Positions 53,047-62,455 are shown, counted from the first letter of the stretch. The stretch: 64,000 nucleotides of DNA from Algoriphagus aquaeductus (GCF_003253485.1 NZ_QKTX01000004.1:124001-188000), one strand, 5' to 3'. Notes: generated from the letters alone by a model not told the origin. Program-made: numbers and translations.

Positions 53047-53553
53047 CTAGACCAGACCTCTCCTTCCCAATTCGATTACTCTTAAATTTTGGATCTTCCC
53101 CAACTCCAGATCAAACATCAGCATGGTTCTCATAGGATGAAATCCCTGCTGACCGATTGCACCGGGATTCATGTAGAGACAGTTTGACTCTTGATCAAAC
53201 TCGACCTTGCAGATATGAGAATGTCCGCAGATGAATACCTGAGGTTTGAATTTTTTGATCCGATCCTTCACTCCTTTTGCATATCGGGGCGGCTTGCCAC
53301 CGATATGGGTCATCAAGACCTTGACCCCCTCCACTTCAAACTCCAACCATTCCGGAAATTTATCCTGCACAGCCTGATCGTCAATATTTCCAAATACGCC
53401 CCGGATCACTTTCCCGCCGGGCAAAGCCTCCATTACGCTCAAATCTCCAATATCTCCTGCATGCCAAATTTCATCCACTTCTTGAAGGTATTTGAGCACT
53501 GTGTGATCCATGTAGCTGTGAGAATCCGAAATCAATCCAATCTTTTGGGGCAT
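53047..53553 (-). CDS. YfcE/MJ0936-type metallophosphodiesterase
   Basis: A 168-residue calcineurin-like phosphoesterase of the YfcE/MJ0936 family. Motifs in order: ISDSHSYMD, HAGDIGD, GNIDDQ, MTHIGGKPPRY and CGHSHICKVEF, all metal ligands present. Likely a cytoplasmic phosphodiesterase; the natural substrate is unknown. I chose the ATG at 53553 (MPQKIGLISDSH), which places the first motif near the N-terminus as in the family. Confidence 0.88.
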   Translation of the reverse strand: MPQKIGLISDSHSYMDHTVLKYLQEVDEIWHAGDIGDLSVMEALPGGKVIRGVFGNIDDQAVQDKFPEWLEFEVEGVKVLMTHIGGKPPRYAKGVKDRIKKFKPQVFICGHSHICKVEFDQESNCLYMNPGAIGQQGFHPMRTMLMFDLELGKIQNLRVIELGRRGLV

Positions 53554-53620
53554 TTTGAAACGAAACCTTGTAAATTTTCGGTTCAATTAGGCGGTACTTC
53601 AACCAATTTCCAAACATCTT

Positions 53621-54016
53621 ATGAAAATCAAATTCCCGTTCCTGCTCGCCTTATTACTGTTCAGCATGAGCGCCTTCGCCCAAACTGTTGAAAAAGACTC
53701 CATTCAGGTAATTACCATAGCCCAGTTTGAAAAAATGGCTCAAAAGAAAAAAGCCATGGTCCTGGATGTAAGAACTCCCGAAGAGGTGGCCGAAGGGCAC
53801 CTGGCCGGTTCTGTTAACATCAATTTTCTGGGAGACAATTTCGCCAACGAGATCCAAACCTTGGACAAAAAGAAAACATACCTGCTCTATTGCCGCTCCG
53901 GCAGCCGGACCAGACGTGCCGCAGATCTGATGCAAAAATCCGGCTTCAAACACGTTTATATGCTCGAAGGCGGAATTACAGCCTGGAATGCCGCAGGAAA
54001 ACCAACCGAAAAATGA
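53621..54016 (+). CDS. Exported rhodanese-domain protein
   Basis: A 131-residue single rhodanese domain with a signal peptide (residues 1-21, ending AFAQ). The active-site loop CRSGSRTRRAADL contains the Cys nucleophile, and the upstream MVLDVRTPEEVAEGHLAGSV is typical. It may transfer sulfane sulfur in the periplasm. Its stop overlaps the start of the aldehyde dehydrogenase gene (ATGA), so the two are coupled. Confidence 0.9.
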   Translation: MKIKFPFLLALLLFSMSAFAQTVEKDSIQVITIAQFEKMAQKKKAMVLDVRTPEEVAEGHLAGSVNINFLGDNFANEIQTLDKKKTYLLYCRSGSRTRRAADLMQKSGFKHVYMLEGGITAWNAAGKPTEK

Positions 54017-55383
54017 GTTTAATCCAATCGATCAATCCTTGGAATGGGGAGATCCTCAAAGAATTTTTACCCACCGGGCCGGAAGAAATTGAAGAAAGGA
54101 CCGCACTAGCTCAAAAGGTATTTCAATCTTGGAAGAATTTCCCCTTAAAGGACAAATCCACTTTGTTGAAATCCGCTGCACGGGTACTTCGGGAAAGAAA
54201 AGAAGAATTTGCCCAAATTATTTCTTTGGAAATGGGAAAAGTCATCAAGGAATCCAGAGCAGAAGTCGAAAAATGCGCTTGGGCTTGTGATTTTTACGCA
54301 GAGAAATCTGCGGATTTCCTGACTCCCGAGCTGATTTCCCTGCCTGATGGAAAAAAAGCAAAAGTTATCTTCCAGCCTTTGGGGGTCATTTTAGCTGTAA
54401 TGCCTTGGAACTTTCCTTTTTGGCAGGTCTTCCGATTTGCAGCTCCTACGCTCATGGCAGGCAATGTCGGAATTCTCAAACATGCCTCCAACGTTCCTCA
54501 GTGCGCTTTGGCAATTCAGTCCGTATTTGAAGAAGCCGGATTTCCACCCGGTGTATTTCAAAGTTTTTTAATGGATTCCAAAGCAACGCTAAGTCTTTTG
54601 GAAGATTCGAGAATCAAGGCTGTCTCGCTGACAGGCAGTGAAAAAGCCGGAGCAGCCGTGGCTTCTACAGCCGGAAAGCATATCAAAAAATCCCTCTTGG
54701 AGCTTGGAGGTAGTGATCCATTTGTCGTATTGAAAGATGCAGACATTGAACTGGCGGCTGAGACTGCAGCCAAGGCCCGAATGATCAATTTTGGACAAAG
54801 TTGTATAGCTGCCAAGCGGTTTATCGTAGAAGAATCCGTTTATGAAGAGTTTTTAGAAGTTTTTATCCAAAAAATAAAAGGACTGAAACAGGGGAATCCT
54901 TTGGACGAATCATCCGATTTTGCCTGCATGGCAAGACCTGATTTGGCCCAAGAGCTCTACGTGCAGGTAAAAAAATCAGTCGACCTGGGCGCGAAATTAA
55001 TTTTGGGAGGAAGTGCTCCGATCAAGGAATCTGCAGCGTTTTCACCGACCATTTTAACGGACATTCCCAAGGATTCCCCCGCTTTTTCGGAGGAGTTGTT
55101 TGGGCCTGTTGCTACAATTTTCAAGGTAAAATCGGCAGAAGAAGCTATCCAAATCGCGAATTCCACCGAATTTGGGTTGGGTGCATCTCTCTGGACCAAA
55201 GATCTTGAACGAGGAGAACTGCTTGCCTCAAAAATTGAAAGCGGCGCAGTATTTCTCAACGCGATGGTGGCATCCCACCCTTGGCTGCCTTTCGGAGGAG
55301 TCAAAAAATCGGGGTATGGAAGAGAATTGAGCCGACAGGGAATCCTGGAGTTTGTCAATCAGAAAACCGTCTACCTAGGTTAA
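54013..55383 (+). CDS. NAD(P)-dependent aldehyde dehydrogenase, succinate-semialdehyde type
   Basis: A 456-residue aldehyde dehydrogenase. The catalytic Cys is in FGQSCIAAKRFIVEE (near residue 261) and the general-base Glu in LELGGSDPFV (near 227). The SLTGSEKAGAAVA coenzyme segment and the VFLNAMVASHPWLPFGGVKKS end are typical of the succinate-semialdehyde (Sad/GabD) subgroup. The start ATG overlaps the rhodanese stop codon, and the longer frame to 53890 would lie inside that gene. Confidence 0.88.
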   Translation: MSLIQSINPWNGEILKEFLPTGPEEIEERTALAQKVFQSWKNFPLKDKSTLLKSAARVLRERKEEFAQIISLEMGKVIKESRAEVEKCAWACDFYAEKSADFLTPELISLPDGKKAKVIFQPLGVILAVMPWNFPFWQVFRFAAPTLMAGNVGILKHASNVPQCALAIQSVFEEAGFPPGVFQSFLMDSKATLSLLEDSRIKAVSLTGSEKAGAAVASTAGKHIKKSLLELGGSDPFVVLKDADIELAAETAAKARMINFGQSCIAAKRFIVEESVYEEFLEVFIQKIKGLKQGNPLDESSDFACMARPDLAQELYVQVKKSVDLGAKLILGGSAPIKESAAFSPTILTDIPKDSPAFSEELFGPVATIFKVKSAEEAIQIANSTEFGLGASLWTKDLERGELLASKIESGAVFLNAMVASHPWLPFGGVKKSGYGRELSRQGILEFVNQKTVYLG

Positions 55384-55469
55384 ACACCACCTGGGACAAA
55401 GAACCGGGTAATCTTTGCAAATGCCCGATTCCTTTCTATTTTTACGAGCCAAAATTTTGTCGTTAAGCA

Positions 55470-56450
55470 ATGAGAGAAATACAATTTCGGGAAGCCTTGA
55501 GAGAGGCCATGTCCGAGGAAATGAGACGAGATAAAAACGTCTTTTTGATGGGTGAGGAAGTGGCCGAATACAACGGTGCTTACAAGGTATCCCAAGGAAT
55601 GTTGGATGAATTCGGTCCAGACCGCATTTATGACACTCCAATTGCAGAACTGGGTTTTGCAGGCTTGGGAGTAGGCGCGGCAATGAACGGGTTGAAACCC
55701 ATCATTGAATTCATGACTTTCAATTTCTCATTGGTGGCTATAGATCAAATCATCAACTCCGCTGCCAAGATGTATGCCATGTCCGGTGGCGCGTATTCTG
55801 TTCCGATCGTTTTCAGAGGTCCTACAGGCAATGCCGGTCAACTAGGTGCTACTCACTCTTCCAACTTTGAGAATTGGTTTGCCAATACTCCAGGATTGAA
55901 AGTAATCGTTCCCTCCAATCCCTACGATGCAAAGGGCCTGCTTAAAGCAGCTATCCGCGACCCAGACCCGGTGATCTTCATGGAATCCGAACTGATGTAT
56001 TCGGATAAAGGACCCGTGCCAGAAGGGGAATACCTGTTGCCTATCGGCGTAGCTGATGTGAAGCGTAAAGGTGCTGATGTCACCGTGATTTCTTTTGGGA
56101 AAATGATGAAAGTAGCACTTGAGGCAGCAGAAGAAATGGCTAAGCAAGGTGTGGAGTGCGAGGTAATCGATTTGAGAACTGTTCGTCCCATCGACTATGC
56201 GACCTGCGTGGAATCTGTGAAGAAAACCAACCGGGTTGTTGTGGTGGAAGAAGCAAATCCGGTGGCAGCTATTTCTTCAGAGCTAGCTTACCACTTCCAG
56301 CGGCATGCTTTTGATTATCTGGATGCACCGGTAATCCGGGTCAATTCCATGGATATTCCATTGAGCTATGCGCCGTCCTACATTGATGTGACCATTCCAA
56401 ATGTGAAGCGTACCGTAGAGGCTATCAATAAAGTGATGTATAAATCCTGA
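55470..56450 (+). CDS. pdhB: Pyruvate dehydrogenase E1 component, beta subunit
   Basis: The 326-residue beta subunit of the alpha2-beta2-type E1 of pyruvate dehydrogenase. It shows EEVAEYNGAYKVSQGML, the TPP-site region EFMTFNFSLVAIDQI, GGAYSVPIVFRGPTGNAG, and the C-terminal VEEANPVAAISSELAYHF. No alpha subunit lies adjacent, so it must be encoded elsewhere. Branched-chain 2-oxoacid E1 beta cannot be fully excluded, but the wording is closest to pyruvate dehydrogenase. Confidence 0.93.
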   Translation: MREIQFREALREAMSEEMRRDKNVFLMGEEVAEYNGAYKVSQGMLDEFGPDRIYDTPIAELGFAGLGVGAAMNGLKPIIEFMTFNFSLVAIDQIINSAAKMYAMSGGAYSVPIVFRGPTGNAGQLGATHSSNFENWFANTPGLKVIVPSNPYDAKGLLKAAIRDPDPVIFMESELMYSDKGPVPEGEYLLPIGVADVKRKGADVTVISFGKMMKVALEAAEEMAKQGVECEVIDLRTVRPIDYATCVESVKKTNRVVVVEEANPVAAISSELAYHFQRHAFDYLDAPVIRVNSMDIPLSYAPSYIDVTIPNVKRTVEAINKVMYKS

Positions 56451-56523
56451 TTCAGTCTCTTTAATTCCATAATAAGCCGAGATAGTGTCAACTTATTTCA
56501 GGATGAGACAATGAAATAAAAAA

Positions 56524-56547
56524 AGCCCGACCAAAAGTCGGGCTTTT
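56524..56547. terminator. Terminator after pdhB
   Basis: AAAGCCCGA / TCGGGCTTT with a 6-base loop, about 75 bp past the pdhB stop, with short T/A runs on both sides. Confidence 0.75.
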
Positions 56548-56692
56548 CCGATATAAATAACCCCTAAATTTTCCTTTTGACTGGTTTGACAGGCTAAAGT
56601 TTAATTGATCCGCCTGTGTTTTTTGTATTTTTAACTTTGGCCGGTAAGAATCTATTCCGCAGTGAAAAACCAATTTCAAACGCTATCATTAT

Positions 56693-56737
56693 GGTAACAA
56701 AAAGCCCGGATTTAAAAAACCCGGGATTTTTGTTACC
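56693..56737. terminator. Long bidirectional hairpin after the TonB-receptor gene
   Basis: GGTAACAAAAA-G-CCCGG pairs with CCGGG-A-TTTTTGTTACC around a 10-base loop. It gives T-rich stretches on both strands and lies about 57 bp downstream of the receptor gene's stop codon. The stretch 56451-56793 holds no gene that I can support. Confidence 0.75.
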
Positions 56738-56793
56738 CAATCTATCTATCTGATTTTTTCAATGGATGGGCTCAAGTTTGAGGCAACCGAATC

Positions 56794-59325
56794 TTATCGG
56801 TTTCTCATAGGAGCTGCCCCTCCACCTTGTTGATTTTCCATTTGGCCTCCACCGCCTTCACCGTCTTTCAGATCATCGTTGTTGATCGATCTTCTTCTTC
56901 TCGGCTTTTGATCCATACTCATTTTTCCTATTCTGTAGGTGAAGTTGACCTTGAAATTCATATTCTGAATTCGGTTGGTGCTGTTTTGAAGAATGGTTGG
57001 CGTGATGATTTCGTTTCGGATCACAAATTCTTTCATCAGGAAGTTTTCGGCTCCAAAACCAACCGAACCTCTTTTCTCTTTCAACTGCTTATTGAAATTC
57101 AATCCATAGGCAGCAAAACCTCCCGAAGTTCCCTGAAGCTGTACCTGACGGCCTCTTGCAAAAGAGAATACCTGAACCTGCCAATCTTTAGGAAGCGTGT
57201 AGTTACCAAACATTCTTCCACTGACCACAAAACCTTCATTTTGAGCTGCAAATTGTGGATTGGTCAAGCCATTGTCCAGCATGGAATAATAAAGATCCAT
57301 TCCACCGTTCAATGAAAGCTTGTTGTTGATGTTCACATTGAAGAACAAATTGGTTCCTATAGCCTGCTCACGACCGATATTTTCAAATGTGGTAAAGATC
57401 ACACCATTGTCCTGAATCGTACGGATGGGCTGTATTGACCCGGTGGTATTCCGATAGAATCCGGTAAAATTCAAGGTAGTCCCTTTGATGAATGTACTGT
57501 ATCCCAATTCGTAATTGTCTGTCAACTCAGGATCCAATTCAGGATTTCCCTGAGAAAGCTGTTGTGGGTTTGCCGCCTCCAAGTTTGGATTCAGGAATCT
57601 CAAAGAAGGACGCTGGATTCGACGGTTATAAGCCGCTTTGATCATATTTCCATTGGCCAATCTTCGACTTGCATTGAAGCTGGGAACCAAGGTTCCATAG
57701 GATGGGATTTCAGCCACAAACTCATTTTTAAAATCGGCATTGATGGTCGTGTACTCATATCTCAATCCCGGCTTCAGGGTATAGTTTTTCAAAAACTGCA
57801 AGGTGTAGGAAAGGTAACCTGCCGTTACATTTTGATCATAGCTAAACTCATTGCTCAAGGTAGGATCTTCCAATTGCTGATATTCTCCTGTAGGTCCTTC
57901 TGCCAAAAAGTAGGAGAAGTCAGAATAAGCCTTTCTTAAAATATTCTTGGCGCCGTATTCAATGATTTGAGTACCCTTCTCATCCATCGGAGTCACATAA
58001 TCCACCTGAACCGTAAACTCTTCATTTCGGCTGGGGTTGTCGTTTCTCAAGCGGGACAAAATATCCTCTACATCTTCATCAAACAAAGTATTGGTAAAGG
58101 AGTTTTCCCGGTTATTTCGGGAGTAAAGGGTCAGAAAGCTCAACTCTTTCCCTCTCTTTTCATAAGTTTTGGTATAGTTTAGACTGACGTCCACCGAGTT
58201 GGAATTATCCAAGGTATTGGTTTCCCTGTTTTGGCTGCTTCTCAGCACATCATCAAGGAAATTCTGGGTCAAAAAATCATATTGCCAGTTTCTGGAATTT
58301 CGAATTCCAAAATTGACTGCGCCTGTAATGAAATTGAATTTATCGATCTCGTAGTCTACTCCGAAGTTGTATCGGCCAAACACATCTCTTCGCTCAGTAT
58401 CCGCGGATTGAACGGACTTAGATATGCTTCCATTGGGATTATTGGTGATCTGCTGATTTTCAAAACTTCCCAGGATGTTGTATCCCGCTCTGCCAAATCC
58501 ACCCAGCGTAAAACCCATTTTACCTTTTCGGGCACTTCCCTGAAGGCCCAGATTGGAACCTCTCAGACCTGCACCTGAATTGATATTCAAAGTCATTCCC
58601 TGAAGGTTGTTTTTCTTGGTCACGATATTGATCACACCTGAAGTTCCTTCCGCATCAAATCGCGCTGAAGGAGAAGTGATTACTTCCACTGCTTTGATTT
58701 CATCAGCAGGTATTTGTCTCAAAGCATCCGCAATGGAAGATGCCGCGATGGCAGAGGGTCTGTTGTCTATCAAAACCAAAATATTGGCACTTCCTCTCAT
58801 CGACACATTTCCATCCAAATCCACGGAGAGCATAGGTACTCTTCTCAATACATCTGTAGCATCACCACCTGCGGTAGTTTTATCGTTTTCTGCTTTATAG
58901 ATCGTACGATCTACTCGCTCCTCAATCAATTCTCTTTGTCCCTGAACTGTCACCTCCTGAAGCGCCACTCCTTCGTCAGACATGGCAATCTCTCCCAAAT
59001 TGATATCACTATCCAAGGAATTGATATTGACTGTTCTTTTCACAGTCTCATATCCCAGGAAAGTCACATGCAATTCATAAGTACCAGTCGAAAATCCTGT
59101 AATGTAAAAGGCACCGTTCCCATCTGCCACAGCACCGGCAGTAGACACCTCACTACCGGTCTTATAGAGCGCAGCAGTAGCATATCCTACCGGTTCACCG
59201 GTTTTGAGGTCTTTGGCTATCCCGATGATTCGGGCAGGTTCTTTTTTGTCTGAGGCTTGCTGTGCCATCAACTGGCCGGAGGCAATCAATATCAGAAGTA
59301 ATGCTAGATTGAGTAATTTTTTCAT
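56794..59325 (-). CDS. Outer-membrane beta-barrel receptor with carboxypeptidase-regulatory domain
   Basis: A protein of about 843 residues of the outer-membrane beta-barrel family (OMP_b-brl_3) related to TonB-dependent receptors. After the signal peptide (ending LMAQ) come a carboxypeptidase-regulatory-like domain (AKDLKTGEPVGYATAALY), a plug-like region (DATDVLRRVPMLSVDLDGNVSMRGS...) and the barrel. The C-terminus is extended with an Arg/Gly/Gln-rich tail (GGGGQMENQQGGGAAPM). The start is the ATG at 59325 (MKKLLNLALLLILIASG). It diverges from the LytS/LytTR pair. Confidence 0.87.
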   Translation of the reverse strand: MKKLLNLALLLILIASGQLMAQQASDKKEPARIIGIAKDLKTGEPVGYATAALYKTGSEVSTAGAVADGNGAFYITGFSTGTYELHVTFLGYETVKRTVNINSLDSDINLGEIAMSDEGVALQEVTVQGQRELIEERVDRTIYKAENDKTTAGGDATDVLRRVPMLSVDLDGNVSMRGSANILVLIDNRPSAIAASSIADALRQIPADEIKAVEVITSPSARFDAEGTSGVINIVTKKNNLQGMTLNINSGAGLRGSNLGLQGSARKGKMGFTLGGFGRAGYNILGSFENQQITNNPNGSISKSVQSADTERRDVFGRYNFGVDYEIDKFNFITGAVNFGIRNSRNWQYDFLTQNFLDDVLRSSQNRETNTLDNSNSVDVSLNYTKTYEKRGKELSFLTLYSRNNRENSFTNTLFDEDVEDILSRLRNDNPSRNEEFTVQVDYVTPMDEKGTQIIEYGAKNILRKAYSDFSYFLAEGPTGEYQQLEDPTLSNEFSYDQNVTAGYLSYTLQFLKNYTLKPGLRYEYTTINADFKNEFVAEIPSYGTLVPSFNASRRLANGNMIKAAYNRRIQRPSLRFLNPNLEAANPQQLSQGNPELDPELTDNYELGYSTFIKGTTLNFTGFYRNTTGSIQPIRTIQDNGVIFTTFENIGREQAIGTNLFFNVNINNKLSLNGGMDLYYSMLDNGLTNPQFAAQNEGFVVSGRMFGNYTLPKDWQVQVFSFARGRQVQLQGTSGGFAAYGLNFNKQLKEKRGSVGFGAENFLMKEFVIRNEIITPTILQNSTNRIQNMNFKVNFTYRIGKMSMDQKPRRRRSINNDDLKDGEGGGGQMENQQGGGAAPMRNR

Positions 59326-59584
59326 GGTTTCGTTTTCAAATAAGGGCACTCGCCTAATTGATACCCCAAAGTTGTGGGCATAGTTTCCGCATAAAAAATG
59401 TAATAGACCAGCCCTAGGCATTCATCGACAAATACCCCCAAAATGAAGACAAATCCAGCAAGATGTCCGTTATCCCTCTTGATGGAGTAATTCCCCCCTT
59501 TGGTGGGTATAATCCATCTATTGGTAGATTAGATTTGAGAGGAAAAGGGAAAATGCCTTAGTTTGGAGATTGAATATCAAGCGT

Positions 59585-60667
59585 ATGCTTTCACTCACCC
59601 CCAAAAAAAATCTTTCTATCCTCGTGCATATCCTGGGATGGATCATGCTCTGCGTGGTATTATTGATTCTTTCTCCTCTTTCCTGGAGAATGGGAGAGGT
59701 TTCCTTACCTGTTCAGTTTTGGTGGAAACAGATCTTTCTTGTTTCCCTTTTGATCCTGATTTTTTATTCCAATTCAGGAATCATTGTACCCAAAATTCTA
59801 CTACGAGGAAAAAACTACCTGTACTTGTTGATCATTGTGGTGGGAGCACTCTTGTTCTATGGTCTCATCATTTACTTCGAGCAGTTTTCCCTTTACAGTG
59901 AAAAAATGCACCAGGTATTCAATCCAGACCGGCCCTTCAATCCCAAAAAGCGTTGGCTTCCGGGGGATGTATTTCAATTGCTCCTTTACCTGATTTCCAT
60001 CGGCTTGAGTACCTCGGTCTCTTTGGTCCAAAAGTGGCAAAAGGACGAAGCCATCCGGAGAGAACTTGATCGGCAGCGCATCAACACCGAACTATCCTAT
60101 TTAAAAGCCCAAATCAATCCCCACTTTTTCTTCAATACACTCAATAACATCTACGCCCTTACCAATCTGGATGTAAGCAAAGCTCAGGAGGCCTTGCTCA
60201 AACTCTCCAGAATGATGCGCTATGTCCTGTATGAAAATCAGAAAAATGAAACCCTGCTAAGCAAAGAGGTGCGGTTTATCGAAGACTATATCGAACTGAT
60301 GAAAATGAGGCTTTCCAGCAGGGTCAAACTGGACATTCAAATCGATGAGCCCAAAGAAGATTTGGTCATTGCTCCGATGCTGTTTTTGCCTTTTCTGGAA
60401 AATTGTTTCAAGCACGGGATCAGCTCCCAAAAAGACAGCGAGATCAAAATCAAGATGGAAATCATGGGAGAAACGGTCTTCTTTGAAACCAGAAATCACA
60501 TCTTCCCTATCAATCCGGATAGTCCCGAAGCCAAAGAAAACGGGATCGGATTGGTCAATACCCAACGTAGGTTGAGCTTGCTCTATCCTGAAAAACACCG
60601 GCTTAAATTTGGTAAAGACGAAGCCAATGACCAGTATTGGGTAAATCTTACGATAAATCTGGCATGA
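59585..60667 (+). CDS. LytS-type sensor histidine kinase
   Basis: A 360-residue sensor kinase with four hydrophobic segments in the first 140 residues, then a His_kinase (LytS/YehU) domain. The phospho-acceptor His is in QINPHFFFNTLNNI (near residue 179), and the HATPase segment is LFLPFLENCFKHG...NGIGLVNTQRRL. I chose the ATG at 59585; the TTG five codons earlier lacks better evidence. The stop overlaps the start of the response regulator (ATGA). Confidence 0.93.
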   Translation: MLSLTPKKNLSILVHILGWIMLCVVLLILSPLSWRMGEVSLPVQFWWKQIFLVSLLILIFYSNSGIIVPKILLRGKNYLYLLIIVVGALLFYGLIIYFEQFSLYSEKMHQVFNPDRPFNPKKRWLPGDVFQLLLYLISIGLSTSVSLVQKWQKDEAIRRELDRQRINTELSYLKAQINPHFFFNTLNNIYALTNLDVSKAQEALLKLSRMMRYVLYENQKNETLLSKEVRFIEDYIELMKMRLSSRVKLDIQIDEPKEDLVIAPMLFLPFLENCFKHGISSQKDSEIKIKMEIMGETVFFETRNHIFPINPDSPEAKENGIGLVNTQRRLSLLYPEKHRLKFGKDEANDQYWVNLTINLA

Positions 60668-61410
60668 AAATCAAATGCGTAGCCATCGATGATGAGCCCC
60701 TCGCGCTCGAATTGTTGACCAAATTTATTCAGCAAACCGCCTTTTTAGATTTGGTCGGCAAATTCTCCAATGCCATCGAGGCCTTGGGGTTTATCAATCA
60801 AAATGAAGTCCAGCTGGTCTTTATGGACATCCAAATGCCTGATCTCTCAGGGATGGAATTGGCAAGAATCCTAGACGGAAAAAAGAACTCGGATAAAACC
60901 CGAATCATCTTCTGCACGGCCTACCATCAATTTGCCATCGAAGGATACAAGGTGGACGCACTCGATTACCTGCTCAAGCCCTATAGCTATGAGGATTTTC
61001 TCAATGCAGCCACCAAAGCCTACCAGTACTTTGACCGGATTCTCAATCAGGAAAGCACCAAACCGGCACTCGAATCCAGCACCCAGCCGGAATATATTTT
61101 CCTAAAAGTCGAATACCAACTCGTCAAAGTGATGCTGCGGGATATCACCCACGTGGAAGCATATAAGGATTATGTAAAGGTTCACTTGAAATCCAAACCC
61201 AATCCGGTTTTGTCTTTGACCAGCATGAAAAACATGGAGGAATTGCTTCCTTCGGACAAATTTATGCGGGTACATCGCTCCTTTATCGTGGCGCTCGACC
61301 ATATTGACTCCGTAACCAAAAACGTGATCCAAATCGGCAACCAGCAAATCGCCGTGGGAGACAACTACAAAGATCAGTTTTTGGAGTTTTTGAGTCGGTG
61401 GATAAGTTAG
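60664..61410 (+). CDS. LytTR-family response regulator
   Basis: A 248-residue response regulator. The receiver domain has AIDDEPLALELL, the phosphorylated Asp55 in LVFMDIQMPD, and KPYSYEDFL. The LytTR DNA-binding domain is at about 150-248 (YIFLKVEYQLVKVMLRDITH; FMRVHRSFIVALDHI). It is coupled to the kinase by a 4-bp overlap. The divergent receptor gene is a likely target. Confidence 0.94.
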   Translation: MKIKCVAIDDEPLALELLTKFIQQTAFLDLVGKFSNAIEALGFINQNEVQLVFMDIQMPDLSGMELARILDGKKNSDKTRIIFCTAYHQFAIEGYKVDALDYLLKPYSYEDFLNAATKAYQYFDRILNQESTKPALESSTQPEYIFLKVEYQLVKVMLRDITHVEAYKDYVKVHLKSKPNPVLSLTSMKNMEELLPSDKFMRVHRSFIVALDHIDSVTKNVIQIGNQQIAVGDNYKDQFLEFLSRWIS

Positions 61411-61585
61411 GAGATGGAGAGAATAGGAGATTGGGAGATAAGAGATTAGATACAAGACCCTAGACACAAGACAACCTTCCTTCACTTTTATTATTCTTGG
61501 TAAATTTTTCCTTCGAAAAAGTGGGGCTGAGTTCGTTTTAATGTCGTAAATCGTAATTCTTAAACTTGTATTGAGCTTTGTCGAA

Positions 61586-61933
61586 ATATCGCAAAATGTA
61601 TATCCGCAATCACACCATTCATAGAATTTAAACCATGCATTTGGAAAGGAGATATATTTTAGTTTGATCAAGATCCGAAGGATTTAAACAATTAATGACC
61701 CCCGGTGTAGCCGGGGGTTAAAGTAAAAAACTGTAAAGGGAAGCCCTGAAAGGGCGGAACTTTGATGTTTCACCCTTCCAGGGCTCAAGGACAATCAAGG
61801 CCTTTTTTCCCTGCACTTCGTACAGGGTCATGAATTGTTTGGCTCCTTTAGAGCCATTTCATAGGAATTACAAATTTTATATTGCTTTGAACTTCGGACA
61901 GGCGGGAAAGCGGATAATCATATATCGCAAAAT
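61586..61933 (+). mobile_element. MITE-like structured element, copy B, with 12-bp flanking direct repeats
   Basis: It is nearly identical to the reverse complement of 33376-33723 and is flanked by ATATCGCAAAAT at 61586-61597 and 61922-61933. The hairpins of copy A recur, including CCCCCGG/CCGGGGG and GGCTC/GAGCC, with changed loop bases but intact stems. No open reading frame is present. It ends about 45-57 bp upstream of the guanine deaminase start codon, in the same relative orientation as copy A has to the CBS gene. The rest of the 568-bp gap (61411-61585) is low-complexity AG-rich sequence. Confidence 0.78.
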
Positions 61934-61978
61934 CCACGATTTATAATCAAAAACAAGAGCTTATCACTTACTTTGACG

Positions 61979-62455
61979 ATGACAGATACTCAGAAAAACT
62001 TCATGCGCCAAGCCATCGAATTGGCAAAAAATGGAATGGAAGCGGGAAATGGTGGACCTTTTGGCTGCGTGATCGTCAAAGACGAAGCGATCATCGGTCA
62101 AGGCTCCAACATGGTCCTAAAAACCAACGATCCCACTGCCCACGCCGAAGTTGTAGCCATCCGTGAGGCCTGTAAAAACCTGAATAACTTCCAACTTGAA
62201 GGCTGCGAAGTCTACACCTCTTGCGAACCTTGCCCCATGTGTTTGGGAGCAATTTTTTGGGCAAGACCTGCCAAAGTCTTCTACGCCTGCACCAAAGAGG
62301 ACGCTGCTGATGCGGGATTTGACGATGAGTTTATCTATCAGGAAATTGAAATCACTCCTGAAAAGCGGCAGATTCCGATGATTGCTATGATGCGGGATGA
62401 AAGTTTAAAAGCTTTCGAGCTGTGGAAAGAAAAGGGGGATAAGACGCTGTATTGA
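61979..62455 (+). CDS. guaD: Guanine deaminase
   Basis: A 158-residue cytidine-deaminase-fold enzyme of the bacterial GuaD type, deaminating guanine to xanthine in purine salvage or catabolism. The zinc site is intact: TAHAEVVAIR (HAE) and SCEPCPMCLGAIFWAR (PCxxC). The family-specific NGGPFGCVIVKD and AGFDDEFIYQEI match GuaD more than tRNA adenosine deaminase. I chose the ATG at 61979 over a TTG two codons upstream. It appears monocistronic. Confidence 0.9.
   Translation: MTDTQKNFMRQAIELAKNGMEAGNGGPFGCVIVKDEAIIGQGSNMVLKTNDPTAHAEVVAIREACKNLNNFQLEGCEVYTSCEPCPMCLGAIFWARPAKVFYACTKEDAADAGFDDEFIYQEIEITPEKRQIPMIAMMRDESLKAFELWKEKGDKTLY

Noticed and set aside
56640..56760. Plus-strand small RNA or short gene starting after TAACTTTG at 56632-56639
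   Set aside because: There is a -7-like box, but no TTTG at usable spacing, and the only frame (about 20 codons) simply reads through the terminator hairpin.
61979..62455. tRNA-specific adenosine deaminase (TadA)
   Set aside because: The NGGPFGCVIVKD opening and the AGFDDEFIYQEI segment match guanine deaminase, not TadA.
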